The notes: generated by a model not told the origin, from the letters alone. 64,000 bases of DNA from Streptomyces cinerochromogenes (GCF_014648635.1 NZ_BMRM01000004.1:372001-436000), one strand, 5' to 3'; positions 1 through 9,259 are shown, numbered from the stretch's first letter. Numbers and translations are program-made.

Positions 1-459
1 AACGGCCTCACCAGGGCCCAGGTCACCGAGGTCTACGCCCACATGGCCACCCTCGACACCCACCACGCCCACCTCGTCACCAAGGACGGCGAACCGGCCG
101 CCCTGTTCCAGACGTACGAGCCCGCCGCCGACCGGGTCGGCGCGTGCTACGACGTCCGCCCCGGCGACCTCGGCGTGCACCTCCTCCTCGCCCCCGCCGG
201 CCCCGGCGGCGCGCACCCCGGCTGGACCTCCGCGCTGCTGAAGGCGGTCACGGCGTACGCCCTGCTGGTCCTGGACCGCCGGCGGATCGTCATCGACCCG
301 GACGTCCGCAACGCCAAGGCGATCGCCCGCTTCGAACGCCAGGGCTTCCGGCGCGGCCCCGCCGTCGTCCTCCCCGAGGTCGACCTGCCCGATGTGTACC
401 TCCCGGAGAAGCACGCCCAACTGGCCTTCCTGGAGCGGGCGGTAGCCTTCCCCGGGTGA
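1..459 (+). CDS. GNAT acetyltransferase, siderophore-biosynthesis type (5' truncated)
   Basis: The frame is open from base 1, so the true start lies upstream; the first in-frame ATG, at 43, is internal. The C-terminal half of a GNAT fold is visible: a beta strand reading GVHLLLAP, then DPDVRNAKAIARFERQGFRR, the typical acetyl-CoA-binding end of IucB/AlcB-type N-acetyltransferases that acylate hydroxylated amines for hydroxamate siderophores. The stop overlaps the GTG start of the cupin gene, so the two are translationally coupled. The siderophore link rests on family resemblance only; no siderophore synthetase lies in this window. Confidence 0.7.
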   Translation, partial: NGLTRAQVTEVYAHMATLDTHHAHLVTKDGEPAALFQTYEPAADRVGACYDVRPGDLGVHLLLAPAGPGGAHPGWTSALLKAVTAYALLVLDRRRIVIDPDVRNAKAIARFERQGFRRGPAVVLPEVDLPDVYLPEKHAQLAFLERAVAFPG

Positions 460-932
460 CGACGCCCGACGAGCTGATCGCCCATTACGGCCTCGAACCC
501 ATCCCCCGCGAGGGCGGCCTGTTCCGGCGTACCTGGGCCGGGCCCGAGCGGCCCGACGGCCGCCCCGAGGGCACCGCCATCGTGGCGCTGCTCACCGCCG
601 GCGACTTCTCCGCCCTGCACCGCCTGCCCTCCGCCGAGACCTGGCACTTCTACCTCGGCGACCCGCTCCGCCTGCTGCTCCTCGCCCCCGACGGCACGAC
701 CCGCACCCCCGTCCTCGGCCCCGACCTGCGCGCCGGACAGCAGCCCCAGCTGACCGTGCCGGCCCGCACCTGGATGGGGGCGCGGGTGGCCCGGGGCGGC
801 GCGTGGACGTTCTTCGGCTGCACCATGGCCCCCGGATTCACCTACGCGGACTACGAACACGGCGACGCGGCCGGCCTCACGGCGCGTTACCCGTCCGAGG
901 CCGCCCTGATCACGGAACTCTGCCGCCCATGA
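456..932 (+). CDS. Cupin-fold protein of the DUF985 type
   Basis: A 158-residue protein starting at GTG 456, inside the upstream stop (GTGA overlap). The sequence has the DUF985 pattern: LIAHYGLEPIPREGGLFRRT near the N-terminus, a central SALHRLPSAETWHFYLGDPL beta-barrel segment and a late FFGCTMAPGFTYADYEHG segment. Members are single-domain cupins, and some are annotated as sugar epimerase-like. No substrate can be named. The stop overlaps the SDR start by four bases (ATGA), so acetyltransferase, cupin and SDR form one operon. Confidence 0.75.
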   Translation: MTTPDELIAHYGLEPIPREGGLFRRTWAGPERPDGRPEGTAIVALLTAGDFSALHRLPSAETWHFYLGDPLRLLLLAPDGTTRTPVLGPDLRAGQQPQLTVPARTWMGARVARGGAWTFFGCTMAPGFTYADYEHGDAAGLTARYPSEAALITELCRP

Positions 933-1693
933 CTCCCCTGCTGAAAGGGCAGACCGCCCTGGTGACCGGCGCGGGCGGCGGCATCGGCCGCGCCATCGCC
1001 CTGCGGTTCGCGGAGCACGGCGCGGCGGTGGCCGTGCACTGCCGTACGGCGCTCACCGCGGCCACCGAAGTCGCCGAGCGGATCCGGGCGGCGGGCGGCA
1101 GGGCGGTCGTACTCCGAGCGGACCTGAGGGACGAGGCCGCCTGCCACCGCCTGATCGAGGAGACGACGGCCTGGTCGGCCGGCCGCCTCACCGCGCTCGT
1201 CAACAACGCGGCCGTCCAGCCCGTCCAGCCGCTGGCGGAGATGACGGCGGGGGACTGGCGGACGGTCGTCGACACCGACCTCACCACCGTTTTCGCCTGC
1301 ACCCAGGCGGCCGCCGCCCACATGCGCGCCCACGGCGGCGGCACCATCACCCACATCGCCTCCATCGAGGCCGGCCACCCGGCCCCGGGCCACGCCCACT
1401 ACAGCGCGGCCAAGGCCGCGGTGGTCATGCACGCCCGCGCGGCGGCCCTGGAGTACGGCCCGGACGGCATCCGCGTCAACACGGTCTCGCCCGGCCTCGT
1501 CGACCGGCCCGGCCTGGCGGAGGCCTGGCCGGACGGCGTACGGCGCTGGCTCGCCGCCGCCCCCGCCGGCCGGCTGGGCCGCCCCGAGGACGTCGCCGAC
1601 GCCTGCGTCTTCCTGGCCTCCCCGCTCGCCTCCTGGATCAGCGGCCACGACCTGGTAGTGGACGGCGGAGTGACGGCCCGTCCGACCTGGTGA
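929..1693 (+). CDS. Short-chain dehydrogenase/reductase
   Basis: A 254-residue classical SDR. The start ATG 929 overlaps the cupin stop (ATGA). Visible motifs are the TGAGGGIG nucleotide-binding turn near residues 13-20, NNAA in the fourth strand, a serine in HIASIEAG, the catalytic YxxxK in HYSAAKAAV, and a C-terminal DGGVT. The R in HCRT after strand 2 suggests a preference for NADP(H), as in FabG-type enzymes. The cofactor call is inference and the substrate is unknown. It is the last gene of the three-gene operon. Confidence 0.85.
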   Translation: MTPLLKGQTALVTGAGGGIGRAIALRFAEHGAAVAVHCRTALTAATEVAERIRAAGGRAVVLRADLRDEAACHRLIEETTAWSAGRLTALVNNAAVQPVQPLAEMTAGDWRTVVDTDLTTVFACTQAAAAHMRAHGGGTITHIASIEAGHPAPGHAHYSAAKAAVVMHARAAALEYGPDGIRVNTVSPGLVDRPGLAEAWPDGVRRWLAAAPAGRLGRPEDVADACVFLASPLASWISGHDLVVDGGVTARPTW

Positions 1694-1760
1694 GCACACC
1701 GGCGTTCTCCGCCGTATCCATACGGAGGACGCGTGCGGGCGGAGACGGAGGCTGACGACG

Positions 1761-3815
1761 GTGCTGCAGGCGGAACACCGAGGACCCCTACGACCGCGCG
1801 GCGGAAAGCCCACCGCACTCCTGTTCCGCCCCCCTGCCCGCTTCCCCGTTCGCCTCCCGGTCCGCCTTCCTGTCCGCCTTTCCGTCCGCCTCTCCGCCCT
1901 GCTCCCCGTCCTCCTGCTCGGTCTCCTCCTCGGCACGGCGGCACCCGCCTCGGCCCACGCCGTCCTGCGCGCGTCGGACCCCGCCGACGGCACCGTCCTG
2001 CGCACCGCCCCCCGCCAGGTCACCCTCACCTTCACCGAGTCCGTCGGCCTGCTGACCGACTCCTTCCGCATCTACGACCCCGACAACCACCGCCTGCGTA
2101 CCGGCCCCGCCGGCCACGCCCCCGGCCGCTCCGACACGGCCCGCGTCACCCTCCCGGCCCGGCTCGCCACCGGCACGTACACGGTCGCCTGGCGGGTCGT
2201 GTCGGCCGACAGCCACCCCGTGTCCGGTGCCCTCACCTTCTCGGTCGGCGAACGCACGGCCGCCCCGGCGGCCCCGCCCGCGGACCGTGCGGAGAACCAC
2301 GCCACCACGGCCCTGCACACCATCGCGCGCTACCTCGCCTACCTCTCCCTGGCCCTGCTCCTCGGCACCGCCGCGTTCGTGGCGTACTGCCGCCCGCCGG
2401 CCACGGCCCACCTGCGCACCCCCGCCCTGGCCGCCACGGCCGCGCTCCTCGTCTCCACCACCGCCCTGTACGTGCTGCGCGCGCCCTACGAGGAGGCCGC
2501 CGCCCCCACCACCGGCTTCTCCCTCTCCGCCCTCACCCACACGGCGGCCACCCGCCCCGGCCGGCTCCTGCTGCTCCGCCTGGCGCTGCTGCTCCTGGCC
2601 GCGGCCGCCGCGACCGTCCTGCGCGGGCGCCGGACCAGGCTGCCGCGCCGCGTCACCCTCGCGGCCGCCGGAGTCCTCGCCGTGGCGCTGTCCCTGACCT
2701 GGTCGGCGTCCGACCACGCCTCGGCGGGCATCCAGGTCCCGGTGGCGATCGTCTCGTCCACCCTGCACCTGCTGGCCATGGGGGCCTGGCTGGGCGGTCT
2801 GGCCGCGCTCCTGTGGACCCTGCGGCGCGCCCCGGAACCGGCGGGCCTGCCGGCCTCCGTCCCGGCCCGCTTCTCCCGCCTGGCGTCCGTCTCGGTCGCG
2901 GTCCTGGTGCTGACCGGCGTCTACCAGTCCTGGCGCGGCCTCGGCTCCTGGCAGGCGCTGACGGACACGACGTACGGCCGTACCCTCCTGGCCAAGCTGG
3001 CGGCGGTCACCGCGCTGCTCCTGGCGGCGGCCTGCTCCCGCACCTGGACCGCCCGCCTGGCCCGGCCCACCACCCCCGCCGCTGCCCGTGTCCCCGGTCC
3101 GGCCGGCGCCACTGCCTCCGCCCACGTTCCCGACCCGGCCTCCGCCTCCGTCTCCGCCCGTGTCCCCGACCCGGCCTCCGCCTCCGTCTCCGCCCGCGTT
3201 CCCGGTCCGGCCTCCGCCTCCGCCCGTGTACCCGACCCGGCCCCCGGCCCCCGCCCCCCCGACCGCTCCCCGCAGCCACCCGCCACCCCCGCCACCCCGG
3301 CCATCCCGGCCATCCCCGCCGTCCCCCTGCGCCTCCTGCGCCGCTCGGTCGTGCTGGAGGCGACGGCCGCGGTCGTGGTCCTGGCCCTGACCACGCTCCT
3401 CACCGGCACCGTGCCCGGCCGCGCGGCGACGGAGTCCGCCCAGCCCGTGGCCTCCGCGGCGACGGGCATCCCGACCGCGTCCGTCACCACGATCCCCTTC
3501 GACACCGGCGCCTCCGGCGGCCACGGCAGGATCCAGATCACCCTGGATCCCGGACGGGTCGGCACCAACTCCGTCGAGGCGGTGATCTACGGCCCCGACG
3601 GCGGCCTCTCCACCGTCCCCGAAGTCCGCGTCACCCTCACCCTCCCCACCCGGCACGTGGGCCCCCTGGACACCAGGGTCACCGACCGCGGCGGCTACTG
3701 GTCCGCCCCTTCCTTCACCCTCCCCCTCCCCGGCACCTGGACGATGAAGGCCACCATCCGGATCTCGGACCTGGACCAGGTGACGGTGTCCGCACCGGTG
3801 CGGGTGACGCGATAG
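1761..3815 (+). CDS. CopC-CopD fusion, copper resistance/transport membrane protein
   Basis: A 684-residue protein. GTG 1761 is preceded by GGAGG nine bases upstream. A long hydrophobic leader ends near residue 65 (ASAHA). The CopC domain follows (from AHAVLRASDPADGTVL, about 65-155), with the N-terminal histidine that typically binds copper after processing. A CopD region of about eight membrane segments follows (about 185-430), then an Ala/Ser/Pro/Val repeat linker (about 430-500), one more membrane segment and a C-terminal beta-rich extracytoplasmic domain resembling YtkA. The leader carries a fourfold RLPV-type repeat encoded by 12-bp units (about 1845-1905). The gene stands alone. Confidence 0.85.
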   Translation: MLQAEHRGPLRPRGGKPTALLFRPPARFPVRLPVRLPVRLSVRLSALLPVLLLGLLLGTAAPASAHAVLRASDPADGTVLRTAPRQVTLTFTESVGLLTDSFRIYDPDNHRLRTGPAGHAPGRSDTARVTLPARLATGTYTVAWRVVSADSHPVSGALTFSVGERTAAPAAPPADRAENHATTALHTIARYLAYLSLALLLGTAAFVAYCRPPATAHLRTPALAATAALLVSTTALYVLRAPYEEAAAPTTGFSLSALTHTAATRPGRLLLLRLALLLLAAAAATVLRGRRTRLPRRVTLAAAGVLAVALSLTWSASDHASAGIQVPVAIVSSTLHLLAMGAWLGGLAALLWTLRRAPEPAGLPASVPARFSRLASVSVAVLVLTGVYQSWRGLGSWQALTDTTYGRTLLAKLAAVTALLLAAACSRTWTARLARPTTPAAARVPGPAGATASAHVPDPASASVSARVPDPASASVSARVPGPASASARVPDPAPGPRPPDRSPQPPATPATPAIPAIPAVPLRLLRRSVVLEATAAVVVLALTTLLTGTVPGRAATESAQPVASAATGIPTASVTTIPFDTGASGGHGRIQITLDPGRVGTNSVEAVIYGPDGGLSTVPEVRVTLTLPTRHVGPLDTRVTDRGGYWSAPSFTLPLPGTWTMKATIRISDLDQVTVSAPVRVTR

Positions 3816-3927
3816 GCAGGTCAAGCCATCCCCCGGTCATCCCCCGGTTCAGGTAAAGGGAGTTGGTACATTCGCGAGTGCGCGGGCCGAGCGGCCGGCG
3901 CCCGATCGACCGGAGGACGGGGGTCCC

Positions 3928-4389
3928 ATGGCGTGGGAAGAGTGGGAGAGGGCCAAGGCAGCGGCGGCGGGCGGGGACACACGGATGCGGCTCAACCAGG
4001 CCGGATCCAGTGGCGCCTCGGCCGCGGATCTCGTCGTCCACCAGGACGACCTGGGGGCCGTCGGCCATGAGGCGTTCGTTCTCCACGGCGAACTGAGCAA
4101 GAAGGCCGACATCGCGGCCGCGGGCGCGGGAAACGAGGCTTCGGGGTCCACCATGCGGGCCGCCGCCGCACTCAAGAGCCACCACCTCGGGCTCGGCTCG
4201 GAACTCGAGACGACCGTCGAGATGTGGACCTCGCAGGTCAAGTCCGTCCTCCAGGCGTGCGCGCACATCTCCAACCACCTCGACTACAGCAAGAAGACGC
4301 ACGCACACGACGACACCCGTATCGCCGCGGACCTCAGTGGCCGTACCGGACCGGTGCCCGTCTCCGTGCTGAACGAGTACTTCAAGTAG
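3928..4389 (+). CDS. Helical WXG100/EspC-like small protein, possible type VII partner
   Basis: A 153-residue protein without signal peptide or membrane segment. ATG 3928 follows GGAGGACGGGGG. The body is predicted helical and alanine-rich; its central part (AAALKSHHLGLGSELETTVEMW) and an acidic tail resemble EspC/ESX-type secreted partners rather than canonical WXG100, and no W-x-G turn is present. It sits 17 bp before a gene whose N-terminus does have a W-x-G helical hairpin, and a lipoprotein follows, so it is read as the first gene of a three-gene secretion-type module. Function is inferred from context. Confidence 0.55.
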   Translation: MAWEEWERAKAAAAGGDTRMRLNQAGSSGASAADLVVHQDDLGAVGHEAFVLHGELSKKADIAAAGAGNEASGSTMRAAAALKSHHLGLGSELETTVEMWTSQVKSVLQACAHISNHLDYSKKTHAHDDTRIAADLSGRTGPVPVSVLNEYFK

Positions 4390-4406
4390 GGCAGGTAGGA
4401 GAGGAC

Positions 4407-5921
4407 ATGGGGGACTTCACCTACTCGGATCTCATGGCTCTGGACCTCGGCAAGCTGGGCACGGCGGTGTCCGACTGGAAGTCGATGGCCGAGGGCCTGG
4501 CCGAACTGGCCACCGATGCGCGGGACGGCATGCTCAAGAAGTCCGAAGGGGCCCGCTGGAAAGGTGTCAACGCGGACGTCACACGGGAGTTCGTGCGCAA
4601 GACGGCCAAAGAGGTCGCCGATCTCCAGGCGGAGGCGGAGAGCATCGCCGCCGTACTCGCGGACGCACACGCGGAGCTGACGACGTACCAGAGGCAGGCC
4701 AAGAGCCTCACGGACGCGGCGCGCAAGGGCAACCCCGCCCACAACCCCCCGGACCCCGCTCTCTTCGTCACGGACGGGCCGGGCGGCACGGTCCGCGTGA
4801 TGGAGGCGATGTGCACACCGGAGGGCCCGAACCAGCGCACCAAGGACTACATCCAGTGGTACGCCGACACGCTCACCGGAATCGTCCAGCACGCCGCCGA
4901 GGTCGACGCCGCGGCGGTACGGGCACTGCGCAAGAGCCACGGCAACGACCCGCACAACGCCGGGCACGCCAGGTACACCTCCCTCGACGAGGAGCAGCTG
5001 CCCCGCGCCGAGGAACTCGCCGCGCTGGGCGGTGACGCCGACGCGAAGCAACGCGCGGAGCTGAAACGCCTGTGGGAGTCGCTGAGCCCCCAGGCGCGGG
5101 CGCGCCTCTGGCTCGCGAAGAAGGACGACCTCATGGCGGCCGGCGTTCTGAGCCCGACCATGCCGCAGGTCGCGGCCGACGCCGGGGCGGGGGCGCACGG
5201 ATCGGAGTCGCCCGGGTTCGACGAGTGGGCCACTAAACGGAAGATGGAACTGCTCGCCGAGGGCGCCGACTGGCAGGGCATGACGGACGCCTCCCGCAAC
5301 ATGGCGCACTACCTCGGCAACAGCGGCTCCCCGATGGTCCTGCCCGTGGACAAGATGATGGCGGACGTCCCGGAGTTCAAGACGTACGTCGACGACATCG
5401 TCCGGCACCACCAGAACGGCTGGCGCCAGCAGGCCCTGCAGCAGTTCCGGGAGAACGGCGGCAAACCGGTCGCCATACCGGTGGAGGCGAAGCTGCCCGA
5501 CGGCTTCTACTTCAGCAAGGAGATCAACGAGAACTGGTTCTACGCGGTCGGCGGCGCCAACACCAACGTCACCGGCGTCGTGACGGCCGTACCGGATGCG
5601 CACGGCAACCCGAAGATCTCCGTCGACTACCAGGCGAACGTCTGGGACCGCTACAACTGGGACGAGGGCAAGGGCGTCAACGTGGGCCCGATGAAGATCC
5701 CCGACGGCCAGATGGCCAAGCTCCACCGGGTGGGTCTCGCCCAGGAGTACGACATGGCCGGGAGCAGCGGCACCCACCACTACGATCTCGGCTCCTCGCA
5801 GCCCAACCAGTCCCCGCTGCCGGGTCCCGACGAAAGCAGGGACGGACGCACGGACCCGGGCAGAGAGCAACAGCAGGGCCGCACGACGCACAGGTCACCC
5901 GGGAGGACGGCCGTCCGATGA
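4407..5921 (+). CDS. WXG-domain protein, candidate type VII secreted effector
   Basis: A 504-residue protein from ATG 4407, with AGGAGAGG just upstream. The N-terminal 110 residues form a helical hairpin with the W-K-G turn at 51-53 followed by a long amphipathic helix. A central helical region runs to about 270 and a C-terminal region (about 300-500) has mixed strands with FYFSKEINENWFYAVGGANT. That segment resembles polymorphic-toxin or structural domains but I cannot place it in a family. There is no signal peptide, as expected for type VII cargo. The stop overlaps the lipoprotein start (ATGA). Confidence 0.65.
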   Translation: MGDFTYSDLMALDLGKLGTAVSDWKSMAEGLAELATDARDGMLKKSEGARWKGVNADVTREFVRKTAKEVADLQAEAESIAAVLADAHAELTTYQRQAKSLTDAARKGNPAHNPPDPALFVTDGPGGTVRVMEAMCTPEGPNQRTKDYIQWYADTLTGIVQHAAEVDAAAVRALRKSHGNDPHNAGHARYTSLDEEQLPRAEELAALGGDADAKQRAELKRLWESLSPQARARLWLAKKDDLMAAGVLSPTMPQVAADAGAGAHGSESPGFDEWATKRKMELLAEGADWQGMTDASRNMAHYLGNSGSPMVLPVDKMMADVPEFKTYVDDIVRHHQNGWRQQALQQFRENGGKPVAIPVEAKLPDGFYFSKEINENWFYAVGGANTNVTGVVTAVPDAHGNPKISVDYQANVWDRYNWDEGKGVNVGPMKIPDGQMAKLHRVGLAQEYDMAGSSGTHHYDLGSSQPNQSPLPGPDESRDGRTDPGREQQQGRTTHRSPGRTAVR

Positions 5922-6622
5922 ACGACGCCCACGACAACGCAGGCGACCCCCGCCGGACACACCCCGCCGATACGGTCCGAGGCCCCCGCCGGACGCGCGC
6001 AGCCGGGACGGCTCTCGTCGCGCTGGCCCTCCTGGGCGCCCTGACCGCGACAGGCTGCTCTGCCCCTGACTCCGGCTCCGGTACCGGCCGCCCGGCCGGT
6101 GACCGCGCCGCCGGGCAGACCGCGGACGACAGGTGGGTCGAGGGCGTCACGCCGGGGTGGATGAGCGGGCACATGGGCGTCGACATCCCGGCGGGGGCCC
6201 GGGACGCGCGGGCCGGCTACCAGGTGACCTCCCGCTTCGACACCGGTGTGCTCACCTTCACACTGACCAGGTCCCAGACGCGGACCTTCCTGGCCGCCTA
6301 CCCGCCGCGGGGCGAGCTGCTGGAGCCCACGGCGGCCGCGACCGACGTACGGACCCACGACTTCAGGCACCTGGGCGTGCCGGAACCGGAGTCGTTCAAG
6401 AAGGGCATGCGCTACGGCTCCGTCTGCCCCGGCACCGACCCCGAGCCCACCGCCGGCCCGGACCCGCTCACCGACCCGTACGGCACCTCGGACGCCGGCT
6501 GCGTCAGCCTCTACGCCCACGACTACGCCCCGGACCGCACCCGCATCTACCTCCGCGACCACTACGAGCCGGGCATCAGCCCCCTCCCGACAGCCCCACC
6601 CACTTCCTCAGGGACCCGCTGA
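5918..6622 (+). CDS. Lipoprotein translationally coupled to the WXG gene
   Basis: A 234-residue protein. ATG 5918 overlaps the previous stop, with GGAGG about ten bases upstream. An arginine-containing n-region and hydrophobic stretch (ALVALALLGALTATGC) end at a lipobox cysteine near residue 47, which is late for a lipoprotein, so an internal start is possible. The mature part has no recognised domain. Coupling to the WXG gene suggests a surface receptor, immunity or chaperone role; this is inference. Confidence 0.7.
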   Translation: MNDAHDNAGDPRRTHPADTVRGPRRTRAAGTALVALALLGALTATGCSAPDSGSGTGRPAGDRAAGQTADDRWVEGVTPGWMSGHMGVDIPAGARDARAGYQVTSRFDTGVLTFTLTRSQTRTFLAAYPPRGELLEPTAAATDVRTHDFRHLGVPEPESFKKGMRYGSVCPGTDPEPTAGPDPLTDPYGTSDAGCVSLYAHDYAPDRTRIYLRDHYEPGISPLPTAPPTSSGTR

Positions 6623-6849
6623 CCCCATCTGCCGTACGGGTGGATCAGTGCGTGATTCGACGGGGCGTCAAGTGCCGTTCGGACCAACTGCTCGTCCCGT
6701 CCCCCGACAGTGGAGCCCGCGGCAGAGGCCGTGACGGGATTCGCGGACGGGTGGTGACACCGCGAAGGGACGGGTAGCGCCGCGGCCCCGGATATCTGGC
6801 GGCGACACGCTGCCGCAGAAAGGGGTTCCGTCCGCCCCGGAGGAGTGCC

Positions 6850-8115
6850 ATGCACGGTGTCCGCATGCTCCGGGCGCTGGTGACCGCAGCGCTGATCGTG
6901 ACGGGCCTGGCGGCCGCACCGGCGACCGCGCACGTCCGCCCGTCAGCCAGAGGTTCCCAGCCGCCTTCCCTGCGCGTCTGCCCGCAGACCCCCATCTTCA
7001 GCCAGGCGGCCTGCCTGGCGAGGCTCCGCACGGGGCTGCAACTGCTCCCGTCCCTCCCACCAGGCGCCAAGCCCCCCGGCCTCGGCGCTGACGACATCCG
7101 CAGCGCCTACGAACTGCGCGGATCGAACGGTCAGCGCCGTACCGTGGCGATCACCATCGCCCACCACGACCCCAACCTGGAGAGCGATCTGGCCGTCTAC
7201 CGCCGCCAGTTCCATCTGCCGGCGTGCACCAAGGCCAACGGCTGCCTCCGTGTGATCAACCAGCGCGGCGGAACCACCCCGCCGCCCACCACGGACCCGG
7301 GTTGGGCGTTCGAGGAGTCCATCGACGTGGACGCGGTGAGCGCCGCATGCCCGGTCTGCCGCATCCTGGTCGTGGAAAACGACAGCGCCTTCGCCTCCGA
7401 CATGTTCGCGGGTGTCGACCAGGCCGTCGCGCAGGGCGCGAAGTTCATCTCGAACAGCTGGGTCTTCCCCGAGGCCCCGTTCGAGACGAACTTCGACTTC
7501 CACTTCAACCACCCCGGCGTCGCCTTCACCTTCGGCTCGGGCGACAACGGAGGCGTGACGCAGTATCCGCCCGCGTCCCCCTATGTCACCGCGGTGGGCG
7601 GCACCACGCTGAGCCGTGCGAACAACCAGCGCGGCTGGACGGAAAGCGCGTGGCCGGGCACCGGGTGCGGGTGCTCTCTGTACGAGCCCAAGCCGCCGTT
7701 CCAGCACGACACCATCTGCCCCCACAGCCGCACCATCGCCGACGTCTCCGCAGTCGCCGCGGGCTTCGCGGTGTACGACACGGTCCCCTTCGCGGCCTCC
7801 ACCGGCTGGCTCGTCGCCGACGGCACCAGCATCGCCGCCCCCCTGGTCGCCGGCATGTACGCCCTGGCCGGCAACCCCGCCCCCGGCACCTTCCCCAACA
7901 GCTACCCCTACGCCCACCCCGGGGACTTCCACGACATCACCACCGGCAGCGCGGGCTCCTTCTCCGCGGGCCCGGGCTACGACGCCCCCACCGGCGTCGG
8001 CACCCCCGACGGCGTCAACGGGCTGCGGTCGAGTGATCCCTACGGCTCGCACCGGCGCGTTCCAGCGCCGCTCCGGAAGGTGGAAACGGCAGGCCGGCCA
8101 CGTACACCGGCGTAG
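6850..8115 (+). CDS. Secreted sedolisin-type (S53) serine protease
   Basis: A 421-residue protein; ATG 6850 has GGAGGAG five bases upstream. A signal peptide ends near residue 27 (ATA-HV). The sedolisin catalytic set is visible: E155 and D159 in FEESID, the oxyanion aspartate D232 in GSGDNG, and nucleophile S327 in DGTSIAAP. The C-terminal calcium-site pattern (DITTGS ... PGYDAPTGVGTP) is present. The region between signal peptide and catalytic core is only about 50 residues, far shorter than the usual S53 pro-domain. It is probably exported and acts outside the cell. No operon partner. Confidence 0.82.
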   Translation: MHGVRMLRALVTAALIVTGLAAAPATAHVRPSARGSQPPSLRVCPQTPIFSQAACLARLRTGLQLLPSLPPGAKPPGLGADDIRSAYELRGSNGQRRTVAITIAHHDPNLESDLAVYRRQFHLPACTKANGCLRVINQRGGTTPPPTTDPGWAFEESIDVDAVSAACPVCRILVVENDSAFASDMFAGVDQAVAQGAKFISNSWVFPEAPFETNFDFHFNHPGVAFTFGSGDNGGVTQYPPASPYVTAVGGTTLSRANNQRGWTESAWPGTGCGCSLYEPKPPFQHDTICPHSRTIADVSAVAAGFAVYDTVPFAASTGWLVADGTSIAAPLVAGMYALAGNPAPGTFPNSYPYAHPGDFHDITTGSAGSFSAGPGYDAPTGVGTPDGVNGLRSSDPYGSHRRVPAPLRKVETAGRPRTPA

Positions 8116-8247
8116 CGGCCTTGGGCTGGAGCCCCCATGCCTCGATCCGAGGCCGCTGTTGCCGGACGGCGAGGATCCGACTCACCGTCCGCCGCGGCAC
8201 GGCAGGCAGCCCCGTGGACTGGCCGAACTGCCAGGAACTGCGACCGG

Positions 8248-8625
8248 TCAGGCGGTGAGTGCCTGGGTGAGGGTTTCGTGGCAGTCGATGACGGTGTCGA
8301 TGCCGACGAGGTACAGGACGCGTCGCACGGCGGGGCGGGGCTGGGCCAGGCGGAGCCAGCCGCCGGCCTCGGTGAGGGTGTTGTGGGCGGTGATGAGGAT
8401 GTTGATGCCGCTGGAATCCATGAACGTGACGTGCCCCAGGTCCACCACGACGCGGGGCCGGGTCGCACCGGAGACCTCGAGGGCGTGCGCCAGGATGTCG
8501 CCGGTCTGGTGGTCGATCTCCCCGGCGGCGGCCAGCACGTGGATACCGTCGGTGACGGACGCCGTGATCGACAGTTCGCCCGCCGATATCGCGTGTTCGG
8601 CGTCCGCCATTTCTCCCTCGACCAT
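8248..8625 (-). CDS. STAS-domain anti-sigma factor antagonist
   Basis: A protein of about 125 residues. Starts at 8625 (AGGA eight bases upstream) and 8610 (GAGGGAGAA just upstream) are both plausible. The single STAS domain has the phosphorylatable serine context VTFMDSSGINILI of SpoIIAA/RsbV/BldG-type antagonists, which release a sigma factor by binding a HATPase anti-sigma factor when dephosphorylated. It is divergent from a HATPase gene at 8771, with about 145 bp between them, so the two are likely partners. The cognate sigma factor is not in the window. Confidence 0.85.
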   Translation of the reverse strand: MVEGEMADAEHAISAGELSITASVTDGIHVLAAAGEIDHQTGDILAHALEVSGATRPRVVVDLGHVTFMDSSGINILITAHNTLTEAGGWLRLAQPRPAVRRVLYLVGIDTVIDCHETLTQALTA

Positions 8626-8770
8626 GTCGGCGATCCTGGCACAGCCTTTCCCCCGCGGGTATCGCTGCCCTGCACGCGGAGCGACTTCTGGGTGACGAAG
8701 GCAACGCGGGTCGCATGCGTCACCTTCCCCGGTGCGGGTATACGCGCGTGAGGTGAAGGGGGTAGTGAGG

Positions 8771-9259
8771 ATGGCCGCGATGGAATCAGTCCCTGTAGCG
8801 CAGGACGGCACCACACCGGGTGAAAAGGTCATCCAGACCACGATGGCCCTGGACGGGACCGGCAGGGTCATCGCCGAGGCCCGTCATCTGGCCGCCGATT
8901 TCCTCACCCGTGTCCAGGCCGAGCACGGTCTGCCGGTCTCGGAGCGCGCCATGGACCTGACCCGGCTGGTGGTGAGCGAGCTGGTCACCAACGCCATCAA
9001 GTACGCCCCGGGCCCGGTGCTGCTGGACCTGCGGATCGCGGGTGACATGGTCGAGGTCATGGTGTGGGACTCCGACCCGGTGCTACCCATGGCGCGGACC
9101 GGGGACGTCGGCCGGGTGGGCCAGCACGGCCTGGAAATCGTCATGGCGGTCTGCCAGGGCTTCGAAGCGCAGCGGGAACCGGTCGGCAAGCGCATCACCG
9201 CCCGCATCGCCCTCCTGGACGACCCGGACGGTGCGGTCACCGGGCGCCGCCCCCTTTAA
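8771..9259 (+). CDS. HATPase_c anti-sigma factor/serine kinase (RsbW-like)
   Basis: A 162-residue protein. ATG 8771 is chosen because GAAGGGGG lies eight bases upstream; an upstream in-frame ATG at 8732 lacks such a site. The GHKL ATPase boxes are visible: N-box in SELVTNAIKYA, G1 in VWDSDPVLP and G2 in GQHGLEIV. Proteins of this size in Streptomyces act as anti-sigma factors or serine kinases that phosphorylate STAS antagonists. It is divergent from the STAS gene. The C-terminus is short and lacks any extra domain. Confidence 0.82.
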   Translation: MAAMESVPVAQDGTTPGEKVIQTTMALDGTGRVIAEARHLAADFLTRVQAEHGLPVSERAMDLTRLVVSELVTNAIKYAPGPVLLDLRIAGDMVEVMVWDSDPVLPMARTGDVGRVGQHGLEIVMAVCQGFEAQREPVGKRITARIALLDDPDGAVTGRRPL

